From positions 31,710-95,709 of the forward strand of contig JAMFSA010000226.1 of NCBI GenBank assembly GCA_026225055.1: a stretch of DNA of 64,000 nucleotides, written 5' to 3'. The notes under the pieces are model-generated. The model saw only the letters and a program-made list of their open reading frames with translations, was not told the origin of the DNA and made no database searches. Below, one piece after another: positions 18,339 through 28,642 of the stretch; position 1 is the stretch's first letter; each line of letters starts with the position of its first letter. The DNA comes from Mucilaginibacter xinganensis. Its GTDB lineage: Bacteria > Bacteroidota > Bacteroidia > Sphingobacteriales > Sphingobacteriaceae. The position numbers and the translations under genes were made by a program.

Positions 18339-18434
18339 TGTTCATTAGTTCATTAGTAAGTCGGGTAGGTGAACCAAACCAGATGAACAAATTGCTAAGA
18401 CCAATGAACTAATGAACCAGTGAACTAATAAACC
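18339..18434. repeat. Array spacer IG7: inverted GTTCATT-word repeat, short form
   Basis: The shortest spacer of the array. The left arm is only GTTCATTAGTTCATTAGT; the right arm starts GCTAAGACCAATGAAC and runs to CCAGTGAACTAATAAACC. The stem is correspondingly shorter, but the order of arms is preserved. Confidence 0.78.
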
Positions 18435-18443
18435 AAAGTAAAA

Positions 18444-20840
18444 ATGATAAGGAATTATTTTAAGATCGCCTGGCGAAACATCTGGAAGAACAAGGTTTTT
18501 TCAACAATAAATATTGTTGGCCTTGCTGTGGGTATGGCGGCCTTTATGGTTGTTATGATGTTTGTTTCGTATGAAAAAAGCTTTGATAATTTTCATACGA
18601 AAAATATTTACCGCTTAAATGAGGTGCAAACCATCGGGCAGCAAAATGCTACACAAAAGGTGGCATTGTCCATGTTCCCGATGGGGCCGAGTATGAAGCA
18701 GGAGTTTCCGGAGATAAAGAACTTTACCCGCATCAGGTGGAACCAAAAATACCAGATGACCTATGCTGAAAAGAAAGTATTTCTGCCGCAAGTTTTCTTT
18801 GTCGACTCAACATTTCTGAAAATGTTTGATTTTAAGGTGCTCCGTGGTGATAGGCTTACAGGCCTGTTAAAACCACATACTGCCATGATTACCGAGGAAA
18901 CTGCGCAAAAATTATTTGGCGATACTGATCCAATTGGCAAGGTAATCAACCATTATGGTGACGATACAACCACCTTTACCATAACCGGAATATTAGCCAA
19001 TGTGCCTAAAAACTCGCAACTGCAATTTGATGGCTTGTTCTCATTCAGTACAATTTATAAGCCGTGGATGTTCAATAACTGGGGTGGCAACTGGCTCAAT
19101 ACTTATCTTGAACTCACTCCCGGTGCAAATATAGCCGCGCTTGAAAAAAAGTTCCCCGCATATCTTAAAAGGCATATTGGCGATGGCTGGAAATACTACC
19201 AGTTATTTGTTTTGCCGCTTAAGGATGTACACGCCAACTCGGCCGATATCGGGTTGGATGACATCAACTATCAAAAATTCGATAAAAAATCCACCCAACT
19301 GTTCGCAATTATCGCTTTAATTGTATTGGTTATTGCCTGTGTAAATTTTATCAACCTGTCAACAGCACGCTCAGCCGAGCGGGCTAAGGAAGTAGGGATC
19401 CGTAAATCAATTGGTGCGCACCGTTTTCAATTAGCTATTCAATTTTTGGGTGAAACTATACTGATCTCATTTATTGCATTAATATTAGCGCTGATATTGG
19501 TTGAGCTTGCCTTACCATACATCAATAACCTAAGCGAACGCAGTATTGAACTGCCTTTGTTTAGCAGCTTGGGATTTATCGCCACAATATTCGCAGGGAC
19601 AGTGTTTATCGGGTTAGTCTCAGGTATTTACCCGGCTATTTATTTATCATCCTTTCAGCCTGTAAAGGTGTTGAAAGGGTCGGTTCAGGTTGGTAAAAAC
19701 AAAAGTTCACTACGTAATGTATTGGTGGTTACCCAATTTGCCAGTGCTATCTTTTTAATGATAGCTACCATATTTGTATTGAAGCAATTAAAGTTCATGC
19801 AAAGTCAGGACCCCGGTTATAACCGCGATCAGATCGTAAATATCCCACTGGACGGCGTTACCTCAAAAAAATATAGCTTACTTAAGGATGAATTATCAGG
19901 CAATACGCTCATTTCAGGTGTAACTGCTTCGCAGGATGTTTTGGGCAGTCACCTGGATCAAACAGGCGTTGAGTTTAAACCAGCAAATGGCCCTAAACAA
20001 CAGTTTGGTACAACATTGCTGGTGGTTGATAATAATTACCTCGATCTATATAAGATTAAACTGGCCGCAGGTAAAAATTTCTCGACCGATAAAACGCAGA
20101 ATGGCAGGCAATATATTATTAACGAGGCGCTGGCTAAGGAACTTTTGAAAGATCACCCCAAAGCACCAATGTCATCATTACTTGGCGATCAGTTTGGCTT
20201 TGATTCATTGGGAACCATTACAGGCATTGCTAAAAACTTCAATTTTAACTCCCTGCATTATAAGATAGAGCCTATGTTTATGGTGAGCCAGAATCAACAG
20301 GGTTTCAGAGATGTATCAGTAAAAATTAATGGTGGTAATACAAAAGCCGCAATAGCCTTTATTAAGGCAAAATGGGATAGTTTATATCCTGATTATCCTT
20401 TCGAGTACCAGTTTTTGGATGATCATTTTAACGAAGTGTACAAAGCCGATAACCAGGTGAGCCAAATAGTAGGAATATTGGCAGGTTTAACTATCCTGAT
20501 CTCCTGCCTTGGTCTGTTCGGACTGGCATCATACTCGGCTGAAAAGCGGGTTAAAGAAATAGGTGTAAGGAAGGTGCTGGGCGCATCGGTACAAAACATA
20601 GTGCTGTTGTTGGCCAGTAATTTTATAAAGCTGGTGCTGATAGCAAATTTGATAGCCTGGCCATTAGCATGGTGGGCCATGAATAAATGGCTGCAGGATT
20701 TTGCCTACCGCATAAATATACAATGGTGGGTGTTTTTACTGGCCGGGGGTGCCGCAATTCTGATCGCGTTTTTTACCGTGAGCTTCCAATCGGTTAAGGC
20801 CGCAGTGGCTAACCCGGTTAAGAGCTTGCGGTCGGAATAA
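18444..20840 (+). CDS. Array permease 8, two-domain FtsX/MacB ABC permease
   Basis: 798 residues. Coupling motifs are RAKEVGIRKSIGAH near 313 (S-I-G-A-H instead of V-L-G-S/A) and RVKEIGVRKVLGAS near 701. Periplasmic domain 1 starts after EKSFDNFHTKNIYRL, lacking the usual NADRI stretch, so the first extracellular strand is shorter. The second periplasmic domain has a GIAKNFNFNSL core. The 3' end (KWLQDFAYRINIQWWVF) is nearly the same at the DNA level as in permeases 4 and 7, which hints at gene conversion. Middle of unit B. Confidence 0.92.
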   Translation: MIRNYFKIAWRNIWKNKVFSTINIVGLAVGMAAFMVVMMFVSYEKSFDNFHTKNIYRLNEVQTIGQQNATQKVALSMFPMGPSMKQEFPEIKNFTRIRWNQKYQMTYAEKKVFLPQVFFVDSTFLKMFDFKVLRGDRLTGLLKPHTAMITEETAQKLFGDTDPIGKVINHYGDDTTTFTITGILANVPKNSQLQFDGLFSFSTIYKPWMFNNWGGNWLNTYLELTPGANIAALEKKFPAYLKRHIGDGWKYYQLFVLPLKDVHANSADIGLDDINYQKFDKKSTQLFAIIALIVLVIACVNFINLSTARSAERAKEVGIRKSIGAHRFQLAIQFLGETILISFIALILALILVELALPYINNLSERSIELPLFSSLGFIATIFAGTVFIGLVSGIYPAIYLSSFQPVKVLKGSVQVGKNKSSLRNVLVVTQFASAIFLMIATIFVLKQLKFMQSQDPGYNRDQIVNIPLDGVTSKKYSLLKDELSGNTLISGVTASQDVLGSHLDQTGVEFKPANGPKQQFGTTLLVVDNNYLDLYKIKLAAGKNFSTDKTQNGRQYIINEALAKELLKDHPKAPMSSLLGDQFGFDSLGTITGIAKNFNFNSLHYKIEPMFMVSQNQQGFRDVSVKINGGNTKAAIAFIKAKWDSLYPDYPFEYQFLDDHFNEVYKADNQVSQIVGILAGLTILISCLGLFGLASYSAEKRVKEIGVRKVLGASVQNIVLLLASNFIKLVLIANLIAWPLAWWAMNKWLQDFAYRINIQWWVFLLAGGAAILIAFFTVSFQSVKAAVANPVKSLRSE

Positions 20841-20963
20841 TTTGTTCATTAGTTCATTTGTTCACTGGTTCATTAGTAATGCGGCCGGTAAACAATGAAT
20901 AATTACAAAACGGCACGAAGGACAAGACCAATGAACTAATGAACCAGTAAACAAATGAACTAA
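20841..20963. repeat. Array spacer IG8: best-paired inverted repeat of the array
   Basis: Bases 20849-20877 and 20935-20963 are inverted copies of 29 bases with a single mismatch. The left arm has an unusual word (TTCATTTGTTCACTGG) and the right arm carries its complement (CCAGTAAACAAATGAA), so the two arms changed together. The right arm ends three bases before the ATG of permease 9. Confidence 0.85.
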
Positions 20964-20966
20964 AAG

Positions 20967-23387
20967 ATGATAAAGAACTATTTTAAAATTGCCTGGCGAA
21001 GCTTGTGGAAACATAAGGCTTATTCGTTCATTAACATTGTTGGTTTAAGTATTGGCCTAACTGCGTGCCTTATTGTGGCAACAGTTGTGTTTGATGAACT
21101 ATCATACGATCATCAATGGAAAAAGGCCGATGATATTTACCGGGTACTTTCCGAAAGTAACAATGTTAAAGGCGAGGAGCCTATGCCTATGGCTTTTGCA
21201 GGCTTTGGCCCGGCTGTAAAAAAGGATTTGCCCGAGGTTGAAGATTATTGCAGGATGTCCATGTATCATGAGCGCTTGCAATTGGGGAATAACAAGGAAG
21301 GTATAGCGTTTAACCGCATCTTCGCCGAGCCAACTATTTGGAACGTCCTTGACTTTAAGATCATCGCAGGTAATCCAAAAAAGTATGTTAAGGGTTATAC
21401 CAACATGGTTATCACTAAAAAAATGCAGCAGCAGTATTTTGCCAATCAAAACCCTATCGGCAAAATCATATACACCCAGCCTGATTATGGTAAGCCGCAA
21501 CCATTGTTAATTACAGGTATTATTGATAACATCCCTCAAAACACACACCTGCGGGCCGATTTTATTGCCCTGTTCGAATATCGCGCGGAGGATAACCGGC
21601 TCCCACAAAAAGGAGAGGGCTATTCTTTTTATCCGCAATATGTTTTGTTAAAGCATGGCACCTCAATAACAGCCTTTACTGCTAAGGTTAATCACTGGTA
21701 CCAAAAACAATCGGGCGCTAAATCTGCCGATTATTCTTTCCGGTTTCAATCAATAAAGGATGTTTATTTAAAATCGGACTTTAACGGTGTGCAAAATGTG
21801 CATGGCAGTATTCGTAACGTTTATATATTTTCGGTAGTTGCCGCTTTGCTGTTGATTATTGCCTGTATAAACTTTGTTAACCTAACTGTTTCGAGGGTGT
21901 TCAGCAGGGCAAAAGAAACAGGCATCCGCAAGGTATTAGGTGCCGGAAAATTCCAGTTGATCATTCGCTTTTTATCAGAATCATTGATCTTCTTTATGTT
22001 GTCGTTTGGGTTGGCTATGTTGTTATATCCGCTGTTCATCAAGCCTGTTGAAACCTATCTTGATCATAAACTGGTATTGAATTTATACAACAGTTCGTTC
22101 TTAACTATTGCTATTGGCTGTGTTTTATTGGTGAGCTTACTTACCGGCTTGTATCCGGCCTGGTATTTGTCACGCCCTAAACCTATTGTCATTTTACGAA
22201 ATAAGGTATCATCCGATATACAGTTAAACCTGCTAAAAAAGGGCCTGGTGGTAGGGCAGTTCGTTATATCCATCACCATAATTATGGCCACTATTATTGT
22301 GCATAATCAGCTCAGTTATATTAATAATAAAGACCTTGGTTTTAATAAAAACAACTTGCTGAACATACACTTCACCAATTGGGGGGCAAGCGGCGAGGCT
22401 TTTAAACAATCAATTAAGCAATTACCTGGAGTTGAAAATGCGAGCATCGCCAATTGGGCGCCGACGGAAGGTGCCGGTGGTATGTCGCGCGAGGTTTTGA
22501 TCCCCGGCCAAAAAAGTAAGACCCAGGTTTTTTATATTGAGGGTGATGCCGATTTAACGGCCACTCTGGGTTTCAGGATTAAATCAGGCCGCTTATTAAG
22601 CAATCAATTAGCTACTGATGCGATGAATGCCGATTCATCCATGAGCGGCACTGGCGCAGCAACAAAAGTGCAGCGGAAGATAAGATCGTTAATAGCCACT
22701 AATTATACGGCTGCATTAATGGGCATAAAAATTAATCATACCATTACCGATCTCGACGGTATTCCGGTTGGTGTAGTGGAAGACTTTAACAGTCAATCAT
22801 TGCATGATAAATTGCAGCCTACTTTTATACAGGCGGTAAGCAACCCGCAATATGGCAATATGCTGGTGCGGATAAGGCCAGGTTTTGCAAAACAGGTTTT
22901 GGCGCAGATTAATACCAGTTATAAATCATTTTATGCTGATAAAGCCTTTCAGTATGACTGGGTTAACGATGAGGTTGATGCCCAATACAAAGCTGAACAT
23001 AAGCTACAGCAACTTTTTACCTGCTTCAGTATGTTGATTATTTTTCTGGCTTGTTTAGGCCTGTTTGGATTGGTAAGCTTTACTGCCGAGCAGCGTGTGA
23101 AGGAGATCGGTATCCGTAAGGTGCTTGGTGCCAGCCTGAGCAATATTATTGGGCTGATATCAAAAGATTATTTAGGGTTAGTGATGCTTGCCATCATAGT
23201 GGCGTCGCCAATTGCCTGGTATGCCATGAACAAGTGGCTGGCAGATTATGCGTACCGTATTAACATACAATGGTGGGTATTTGCCATAGCAGGTGTTGCC
23301 GCGTTGCTGATTGCGTTTATAACGGTAAGTTTTCAATCTGTAAAAGCTGCATTGGCTAACCCGGTTAAAAGCTTGAGGTCTGAGTAG
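20967..23387 (+). CDS. Array permease 9, two-domain FtsX/MacB ABC permease
   Basis: 806 residues. Coupling motifs are RAKETGIRKVLGAG near 314 (T for V/I) and RVKEIGIRKVLGAS near 710. The second periplasmic domain holds an extra serine/alanine-rich segment around residues 550-580 (DAMNADSSMSGTGAATKVQ), where other members go directly from the DxxAVLINEAAA strand to the next one. This looks like an insertion in a surface loop. The loop after helix 4 is SRPKPIVILRNK rather than SxFQPxxVLKGK, so the usual glycine is missing. Unit B. Confidence 0.92.
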   Translation: MIKNYFKIAWRSLWKHKAYSFINIVGLSIGLTACLIVATVVFDELSYDHQWKKADDIYRVLSESNNVKGEEPMPMAFAGFGPAVKKDLPEVEDYCRMSMYHERLQLGNNKEGIAFNRIFAEPTIWNVLDFKIIAGNPKKYVKGYTNMVITKKMQQQYFANQNPIGKIIYTQPDYGKPQPLLITGIIDNIPQNTHLRADFIALFEYRAEDNRLPQKGEGYSFYPQYVLLKHGTSITAFTAKVNHWYQKQSGAKSADYSFRFQSIKDVYLKSDFNGVQNVHGSIRNVYIFSVVAALLLIIACINFVNLTVSRVFSRAKETGIRKVLGAGKFQLIIRFLSESLIFFMLSFGLAMLLYPLFIKPVETYLDHKLVLNLYNSSFLTIAIGCVLLVSLLTGLYPAWYLSRPKPIVILRNKVSSDIQLNLLKKGLVVGQFVISITIIMATIIVHNQLSYINNKDLGFNKNNLLNIHFTNWGASGEAFKQSIKQLPGVENASIANWAPTEGAGGMSREVLIPGQKSKTQVFYIEGDADLTATLGFRIKSGRLLSNQLATDAMNADSSMSGTGAATKVQRKIRSLIATNYTAALMGIKINHTITDLDGIPVGVVEDFNSQSLHDKLQPTFIQAVSNPQYGNMLVRIRPGFAKQVLAQINTSYKSFYADKAFQYDWVNDEVDAQYKAEHKLQQLFTCFSMLIIFLACLGLFGLVSFTAEQRVKEIGIRKVLGASLSNIIGLISKDYLGLVMLAIIVASPIAWYAMNKWLADYAYRINIQWWVFAIAGVAALLIAFITVSFQSVKAALANPVKSLRSE

Positions 23388-23519
23388 TCATTGTGTCATT
23401 AGATCATTGTGTCATTAGTTTTATTATAGATGAAAATGATTAATGACAGCGCAGCGAATGACTCAATGACGCGAAGCAAAATGACAGCGTAGCGAAATGA
23501 ATTAATGAACCATTGAACT
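23388..23519. repeat. Array spacer IG9: inverted repeat with GTCATT word
   Basis: This spacer uses a different word. The left arm has TCATTGTGTCATTAG twice and the right side has AATGACTCAATGACG and AATGACAGCG. Linkers GCGCAGCG, GCGAAGC and GCGTAGCG lie between the words. Only the last word before the gene (AATGAACCATTGAAC) is of the GTTCATT type. Both arms are of the new word family. Confidence 0.78.
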
Positions 23520-23526
23520 AAAAGAA

Positions 23527-25986
23527 ATGATAAAAAACTATTTTAAAATTGCATTCCGGGGATTTTGGAAGCATAAATTGTTTACGCTGATCAATGTTAT
23601 AGGCCTTTCAATAGGCATCAGCGCGGCGCTGGTGATTTACCTCATTGTTCATTTTGATTTTACATTTGATAAGTTTCATCCTGATGGCGATCGCATTTAT
23701 CGTGTGGTTACCAACTATTCGTATTCTGGCCAAACAGGGTATAATAGCGGTGTTTGTGGTCCGCTTGCCGGGGCTGTGCGCAGCCAGGTTACAGGTGTTG
23801 AGACCACTGCGCCTTTTTACATGCTGTATCAGCCTAATGTGTTTGTGCCGGGTAAAGGTAATGTGCCCGTTAAGTTTAAGAATGAGGATAATGTGATATT
23901 GGCAGATCAGCAATACTTTAAAATATTTGACTATAAATGGCTGGCCGGATCGGTATCAGCTTTAAACTCACCTAATCATGTAGTGCTTACTTCTGATCAG
24001 GCTAAAAAATATTTCCCGTTGCTGTCGTATGATCAGATGATAGGTAAAATTGTTACTTATGATATCATAAAAACTGCTGTTGCCGGTATTGTGGAAACCA
24101 TAAAGCAAAATACCGATTTTACTTTTCACGATTTTATATCCTATAGTACCAATGCTGCTAACGCTACCATAAAAGATCAGTTGCAATTAGCCAATTGGGG
24201 TTCTACTACATCACAATCACAGTTATTTGTGAAGCTATCAGCCAAAACAAATATTGTGCATGTTGAAAAGCAAATGACAGCCCTGCTTAATAAAAACTTT
24301 AAGGAGGAAAAGGGCAACACCGGTGGTTTTAGTCTGCAGCCATTAAACGACCTGCATTTTAATGAGAAATATGGCGCTTTTGATAGTGAGCACCAGGCCA
24401 ATAAAACAACCTTGTACGGTTTGTTAATTATAGCAGCCTTTTTGTTGATATTAGGTTGTATAAACTTTGTTAACTTAACTACGGCACAGGCAACACAAAG
24501 GGCTAAAGAGATCGGCATCCGTAAAACTATGGGCAGCAGCCGCAAGCAATTGGTTGTACAATTTTTAAGCGAAACATTTTTAATAACACTCATCGCGGTA
24601 ATCATCTCTATAGGGCTTGCACCCATCATCCTGAAACTTTTTACTGATTTTATCCCAGCCGGTATCAAAGTCAGCTTTTTGGCTCAGCCGCATGTTATAT
24701 TGTTTTTGCTGGCATTAACCATTGTGGTTAGCCTATTGTCTGGTTTTTATCCTGCCATATTATTATCGGGTTATAAGCCTTTGTTAGTGCTCAAAAATCA
24801 GGCGAGCTCAAACAGCAGCAAAACAAGGAATGCCTATCTGCGTAAATCATTAACTGTTACCCAGTTTGTTATTGCGCAGTTTTTTATAATGGCTACCATA
24901 TTGGTCAGTAAGCAAATTTATTATGCCATTAATAAGGATATGGGCTTTAAAAAAGATGCTATCCTGATCATCAATACACCATGGAAAGACAGGAGCGTAA
25001 GTAAAAGGGATGTGTTTTTAAATAAGCTGCGATCTATTCCACAAATTGATAAGATAAGCGTAGGAGGCAATACGCCGCCATCATCAAATAATACCAACTC
25101 AACCGAGGCCACTTTTAAGGATGGTAAAAAGGAAATCAAAATAGATCTTCAGGAAAAATACGGCGACGAGAACTATATAAAAGTGTACAATATTAAACTG
25201 TTGGCGGGCCGTAATCTCCGCAGTACCGATACTTCAAAAGCCTTTCTTATTAATGATAATTATGCACGGTTGCTCGGCTTTAAAACCCCTCAGGCTGCTG
25301 TTGGCAAGCAGATAGATAAGTTTAACGGGGATAGAACCATGCAAATTGTTGGCGTAGTGGCCGATTTTAACCAGGGGTCGCTGCATACGCCTATAGTGCC
25401 CATAGCCATACTTACCAGCACTTCGGTATATCAGAATGGTACATTCAATGTTGCCCTAAAACGGGAGACAGCCGGCGGAACGGAATGGAAAAAAGCCATT
25501 GCACAAATGGGGGCCTATTATAAAGAGACTTACCCCGACGATGATTTCGAATACCAGTTTTTTGATGCGAGCATTAAAAAATTCTATGAAAGCGAACAGC
25601 ATACCTCAACCTTGCTGGCATGGGCAACTGGTTTATCTATATTTATTAGCTGCCTGGGCTTATTAGGTTTAGCCATTTATACCACAAACCAGCGCACTAA
25701 GGAGATAGGTGTTCGTAAAGTACTCGGTGCATCAGTAACGCAGATAGTAACCTTACTATCAACCGAAGTAATAATACTTATAGTATTGGCCTTTGTGATT
25801 GTAACCCCTGCCGCATGGTGGGCCATGAATAAATGGATGCAAAGCTTTGCCGACAGGACCTCTATCAGCTGGTGGATATTTGCCGCAAGCGGTGCCGGCA
25901 TGCTGATCCTGGCTGTATTTACATCAGGTTTCCAAACGGTAAAAGCGGCTGTCGCAAATCCGGTAAAAAGCTTGAGATCAGAATAG
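23527..25986 (+). CDS. Array permease 10, two-domain FtsX/MacB ABC permease
   Basis: 819 residues. Coupling motifs are RAKEIGIRKTMGSS near 325 and RTKEIGVRKVLGAS near 724. Helix 6 is CLGLLGLAIYTTNQR, lacking the AE pair. The C-terminal part (ADRTSISWWIFAASGAG, VFTSGFQTVKAAVANP) is the most divergent of the tails but still ends NPVKSLRSE. Periplasmic domain 1 has a SYSGQTGYNSGVCGPLAGAV stretch with a single cysteine, and residues 125-190 contain an extended LLSYDQMIGKIVTYD loop. It is flanked on both sides by spacers of the GTCATT word, unlike permeases 1-8. Confidence 0.92.
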   Translation: MIKNYFKIAFRGFWKHKLFTLINVIGLSIGISAALVIYLIVHFDFTFDKFHPDGDRIYRVVTNYSYSGQTGYNSGVCGPLAGAVRSQVTGVETTAPFYMLYQPNVFVPGKGNVPVKFKNEDNVILADQQYFKIFDYKWLAGSVSALNSPNHVVLTSDQAKKYFPLLSYDQMIGKIVTYDIIKTAVAGIVETIKQNTDFTFHDFISYSTNAANATIKDQLQLANWGSTTSQSQLFVKLSAKTNIVHVEKQMTALLNKNFKEEKGNTGGFSLQPLNDLHFNEKYGAFDSEHQANKTTLYGLLIIAAFLLILGCINFVNLTTAQATQRAKEIGIRKTMGSSRKQLVVQFLSETFLITLIAVIISIGLAPIILKLFTDFIPAGIKVSFLAQPHVILFLLALTIVVSLLSGFYPAILLSGYKPLLVLKNQASSNSSKTRNAYLRKSLTVTQFVIAQFFIMATILVSKQIYYAINKDMGFKKDAILIINTPWKDRSVSKRDVFLNKLRSIPQIDKISVGGNTPPSSNNTNSTEATFKDGKKEIKIDLQEKYGDENYIKVYNIKLLAGRNLRSTDTSKAFLINDNYARLLGFKTPQAAVGKQIDKFNGDRTMQIVGVVADFNQGSLHTPIVPIAILTSTSVYQNGTFNVALKRETAGGTEWKKAIAQMGAYYKETYPDDDFEYQFFDASIKKFYESEQHTSTLLAWATGLSIFISCLGLLGLAIYTTNQRTKEIGVRKVLGASVTQIVTLLSTEVIILIVLAFVIVTPAAWWAMNKWMQSFADRTSISWWIFAASGAGMLILAVFTSGFQTVKAAVANPVKSLRSE

Positions 25987-26129
25987 TCACTGTGTCATTG
26001 GTCATTGAGTCATTAGTTTTATTGCAGATGAGAGTTACTAATGACAGCGCAGCGAATTACCCAATGACCAATGACGCGAAGCAAATGACAGCGTAGCGAA
26101 ATGACTAATGACACGAAGTAAAATGACCA
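25987..26129. repeat. Array spacer IG10: inverted repeat with GTCATT word
   Basis: The left arm TCACTGTGTCATTGGTCATT (start) and the right words AATGACAGCG, CAATGACCAATGACG and AATGACTAATGACACG are complementary. The inner segment TTAGTTTTATTGCAGATGA is shared with IG9 (TTAGTTTTATTATAGATGA). The GCG-A/C/T-AGC linkers appear again. The arm ends a few bases before ATG. Confidence 0.78.
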
Positions 26130-26134
26130 AATAA

Positions 26135-28642
26135 ATGATAAAGACCAACCTGAAATTAGCGATAAGGAATATATTCCGGAACAAATTATATTCAGCAATA
26201 AACATTATTGGGCTTAGCGTGGCCAGCGCGTTTTGCATATTGGTTTACATGTATGTGAAAAACGAGCGTTCGTTTGATAATTTTCATAAGGATAGCGACA
26301 GATTATACAGGGTAGAGGAAACCGATTTCTTTGCGTCATTCAGGAGGGATCAAAAGGACTCAAAGAGTTTCTTTTCTTTTTTAATGAAGGACGAGGAGCA
26401 AAAGAATATGCTCACCACACCGATGATATTAGCAGGTGACCTGAAGACAAACTTTCCGGAGGTTGAAAATGCCGTGCGCATAAAGGAAATGTATGATCCG
26501 ATTGTACGCATCGGTAATCAAAGTTTTAAGGAAAAAGAAGAGAATGCGGCCTATGTTGATCAGGATTTTTTTAAAGCGTTCACTTATCCCTTACTTGAAG
26601 GCAACCCATCATCGGTATTAGCAGAACCTAACAATGTGGTTATTAGTGAACGGCTGGCTAAAAAATATTTCGGCACTACAAACGCGGTTGGCAAAACACT
26701 GAATTTAACCACCGAAAAATTACTGCTGGTTGTAAGCGGTGTTGTTAAGGATTTTCCGCTTAACTCCAGCTTCCGTTTCGATATGCTTGTTCCACGCGCA
26801 TCGGATCCCGGGTATGCCGGCGAAATGAAAAATGGTGTTAATGCTTTCAGCGATCTGTTGGTTATAAAATTGAAACAAGGAACGGATGTGCCAACCTTTC
26901 AAAAGAAAATAGACGAGTTCACGAAAACATATTTTAAAATACTGACCGATGAGATGGCAAAGGATAATCCAAAAACTCGCCCTGCACCGTTTCATGTGTA
27001 TTTAAGGCCTTATGCTGAGGGGCACTATAACCAAAGCCTGGACTGGGGGCATTATACAGATCTGAAGAATATATATCAACTGGTTTGCCTGGCTTTTATA
27101 ATACTGTTAATTGCCTGTGTAAACTATATTTTGCTCACACTTACGAGTGCCATGTCGCGTTCGCAGGATGTAGGGGTACGCAAAACTATTGGTGCAAGCC
27201 GCAAGCAGATCATCTTACAGTATTATGTAGAAACACAGGTACTTGCTTTTATATCGGTAATAGTTGGTTTTATAGTGGCGGTTACCTTCCTGCCTTTCTT
27301 TAACTCCTTAACCGGCAGTGATATCAGGCTGTCATTTTTTCCATTCGGTACACTTGCCTTGGGGTTGTTGGTATTGGGTGTAATACTGGGGCTTTTAGCT
27401 GGCATTTACCCCGCTTTGGCTATGTCGGGCTTAAAGCCGTTAAATATTATGAGCAGTTTTTCCGCTTATCGCCTTAACCCAATTATGTCAAAAGGCCTGG
27501 TAGTTGTGCAATTTGGCATATGTGTGCTGTTGATCATCTCGGCATTGGTTGTTAATAAGCAAATGCACTATATTAACCAAACCAGCATGGGTTTTGATAC
27601 CGACCAGGTAACTCTAATACGGAACCCGTTTGATTGGGAAGACCAGCAAAGTGCCTTGCTTTTAAAGGAACGATTAAGGCAATATGTTGCCAGTCAGCCC
27701 TATTTACAAGGTATGACTACTACCTCGTTTAGCTTTGGAGGATACAATACCAGTGGCCATTTGATAAATGGAAAACGTGTAATGCTACAGGAACTAAATG
27801 TAGATTATGACTACCTGCTATTTAATAAAATCCCCATCCTATTGGGCAGGGATTTTTCAAGAGATATAGCAAGTGATACTGCCAAACTAACGATTACAGC
27901 AGATCAAAAGATAGCGAAGAATTCTACAGTAGGGCGTAATATCATTGTAAATGAAACACTGTATAAACTACTGGGTAAACCCAAACTTGATGTGGTTAAC
28001 CGTGAAATGGGTGGGGTAATTATAGGTGTAAGCAAGGACTACCATACGGATGACCTCACAAAAAAGATTGAGCCTTCGTACCATATAGTTAATGTACACT
28101 ATACAGGTTATTATTGGGTTAAAATAGGGGCAGGGCATAACATACCACAGGCAATGAAAAACCTGCAAGCCTTTTGGAATAAGAATACCGGTAATTTGCC
28201 CTTTAGCTTTACTTTTATGGATCAGGATGTGGCCAAAAGCTATGATGCCTATTTGCGCTGGATGGCTACCATTACTACTGCCTGCGTATTAGCCATTGTA
28301 ATTGCATGTATGGGGCTGTTCGGTTTATCGGGCCTTACCACCATTAATCGTACTAAAGAAATAGGTATCCGCAAGGTGTTAGGCGCTTCCATCTCCAATC
28401 TGTTTCTGCTGCTTAACCGCGGTACATTAATAATGGCTGCTTGTTCATTTGTTATAGCTGCCCCAATAGCTTATTACCTGGTTCACCAATGGCTCGATAA
28501 TTTTGCCTATCGCATAACCCCCGATTGGTTATTATTCGGCTCTGCCGGGCTTATAGCTATGCTCACGGCCATAATTGCGGTAAGCTACCACACTGTAAAA
28601 GCGGCAATGGCTAACCCGGTAAAAAGCTTGCGGTCGGAGTAG
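26135..28642 (+). CDS. Array permease 11, two-domain FtsX/MacB ABC permease (most divergent, longest)
   Basis: 835 residues, the longest member. An insertion near residues 62-95 (RRDQKDSKSFFSFLMKDEEQ) makes the first periplasmic domain highly charged. The first coupling motif is RSQDVGVRKTIGAS near 343, with D for the glutamate found in all others. Helix 2 is ACVNYILLTLTSAM and helix 6 GLFGLSGLTTINR. The second motif RTKEIGIRKVLGAS (near 739) and the tail are conserved. The start is ATG with MIKTNLKLAIRNIFRNK, the only member lacking NY after MIK/MIR. It is probably still active, as no frame break is seen. Confidence 0.91.
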   Translation: MIKTNLKLAIRNIFRNKLYSAINIIGLSVASAFCILVYMYVKNERSFDNFHKDSDRLYRVEETDFFASFRRDQKDSKSFFSFLMKDEEQKNMLTTPMILAGDLKTNFPEVENAVRIKEMYDPIVRIGNQSFKEKEENAAYVDQDFFKAFTYPLLEGNPSSVLAEPNNVVISERLAKKYFGTTNAVGKTLNLTTEKLLLVVSGVVKDFPLNSSFRFDMLVPRASDPGYAGEMKNGVNAFSDLLVIKLKQGTDVPTFQKKIDEFTKTYFKILTDEMAKDNPKTRPAPFHVYLRPYAEGHYNQSLDWGHYTDLKNIYQLVCLAFIILLIACVNYILLTLTSAMSRSQDVGVRKTIGASRKQIILQYYVETQVLAFISVIVGFIVAVTFLPFFNSLTGSDIRLSFFPFGTLALGLLVLGVILGLLAGIYPALAMSGLKPLNIMSSFSAYRLNPIMSKGLVVVQFGICVLLIISALVVNKQMHYINQTSMGFDTDQVTLIRNPFDWEDQQSALLLKERLRQYVASQPYLQGMTTTSFSFGGYNTSGHLINGKRVMLQELNVDYDYLLFNKIPILLGRDFSRDIASDTAKLTITADQKIAKNSTVGRNIIVNETLYKLLGKPKLDVVNREMGGVIIGVSKDYHTDDLTKKIEPSYHIVNVHYTGYYWVKIGAGHNIPQAMKNLQAFWNKNTGNLPFSFTFMDQDVAKSYDAYLRWMATITTACVLAIVIACMGLFGLSGLTTINRTKEIGIRKVLGASISNLFLLLNRGTLIMAACSFVIAAPIAYYLVHQWLDNFAYRITPDWLLFGSAGLIAMLTAIIAVSYHTVKAAMANPVKSLRSE

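Noticed and set aside
25833-26096. ORF of 87 codons across the permease 10 end and spacer IG10
   Set aside because: Reads the permease tail in another frame and then repeat DNA; no family similarity.
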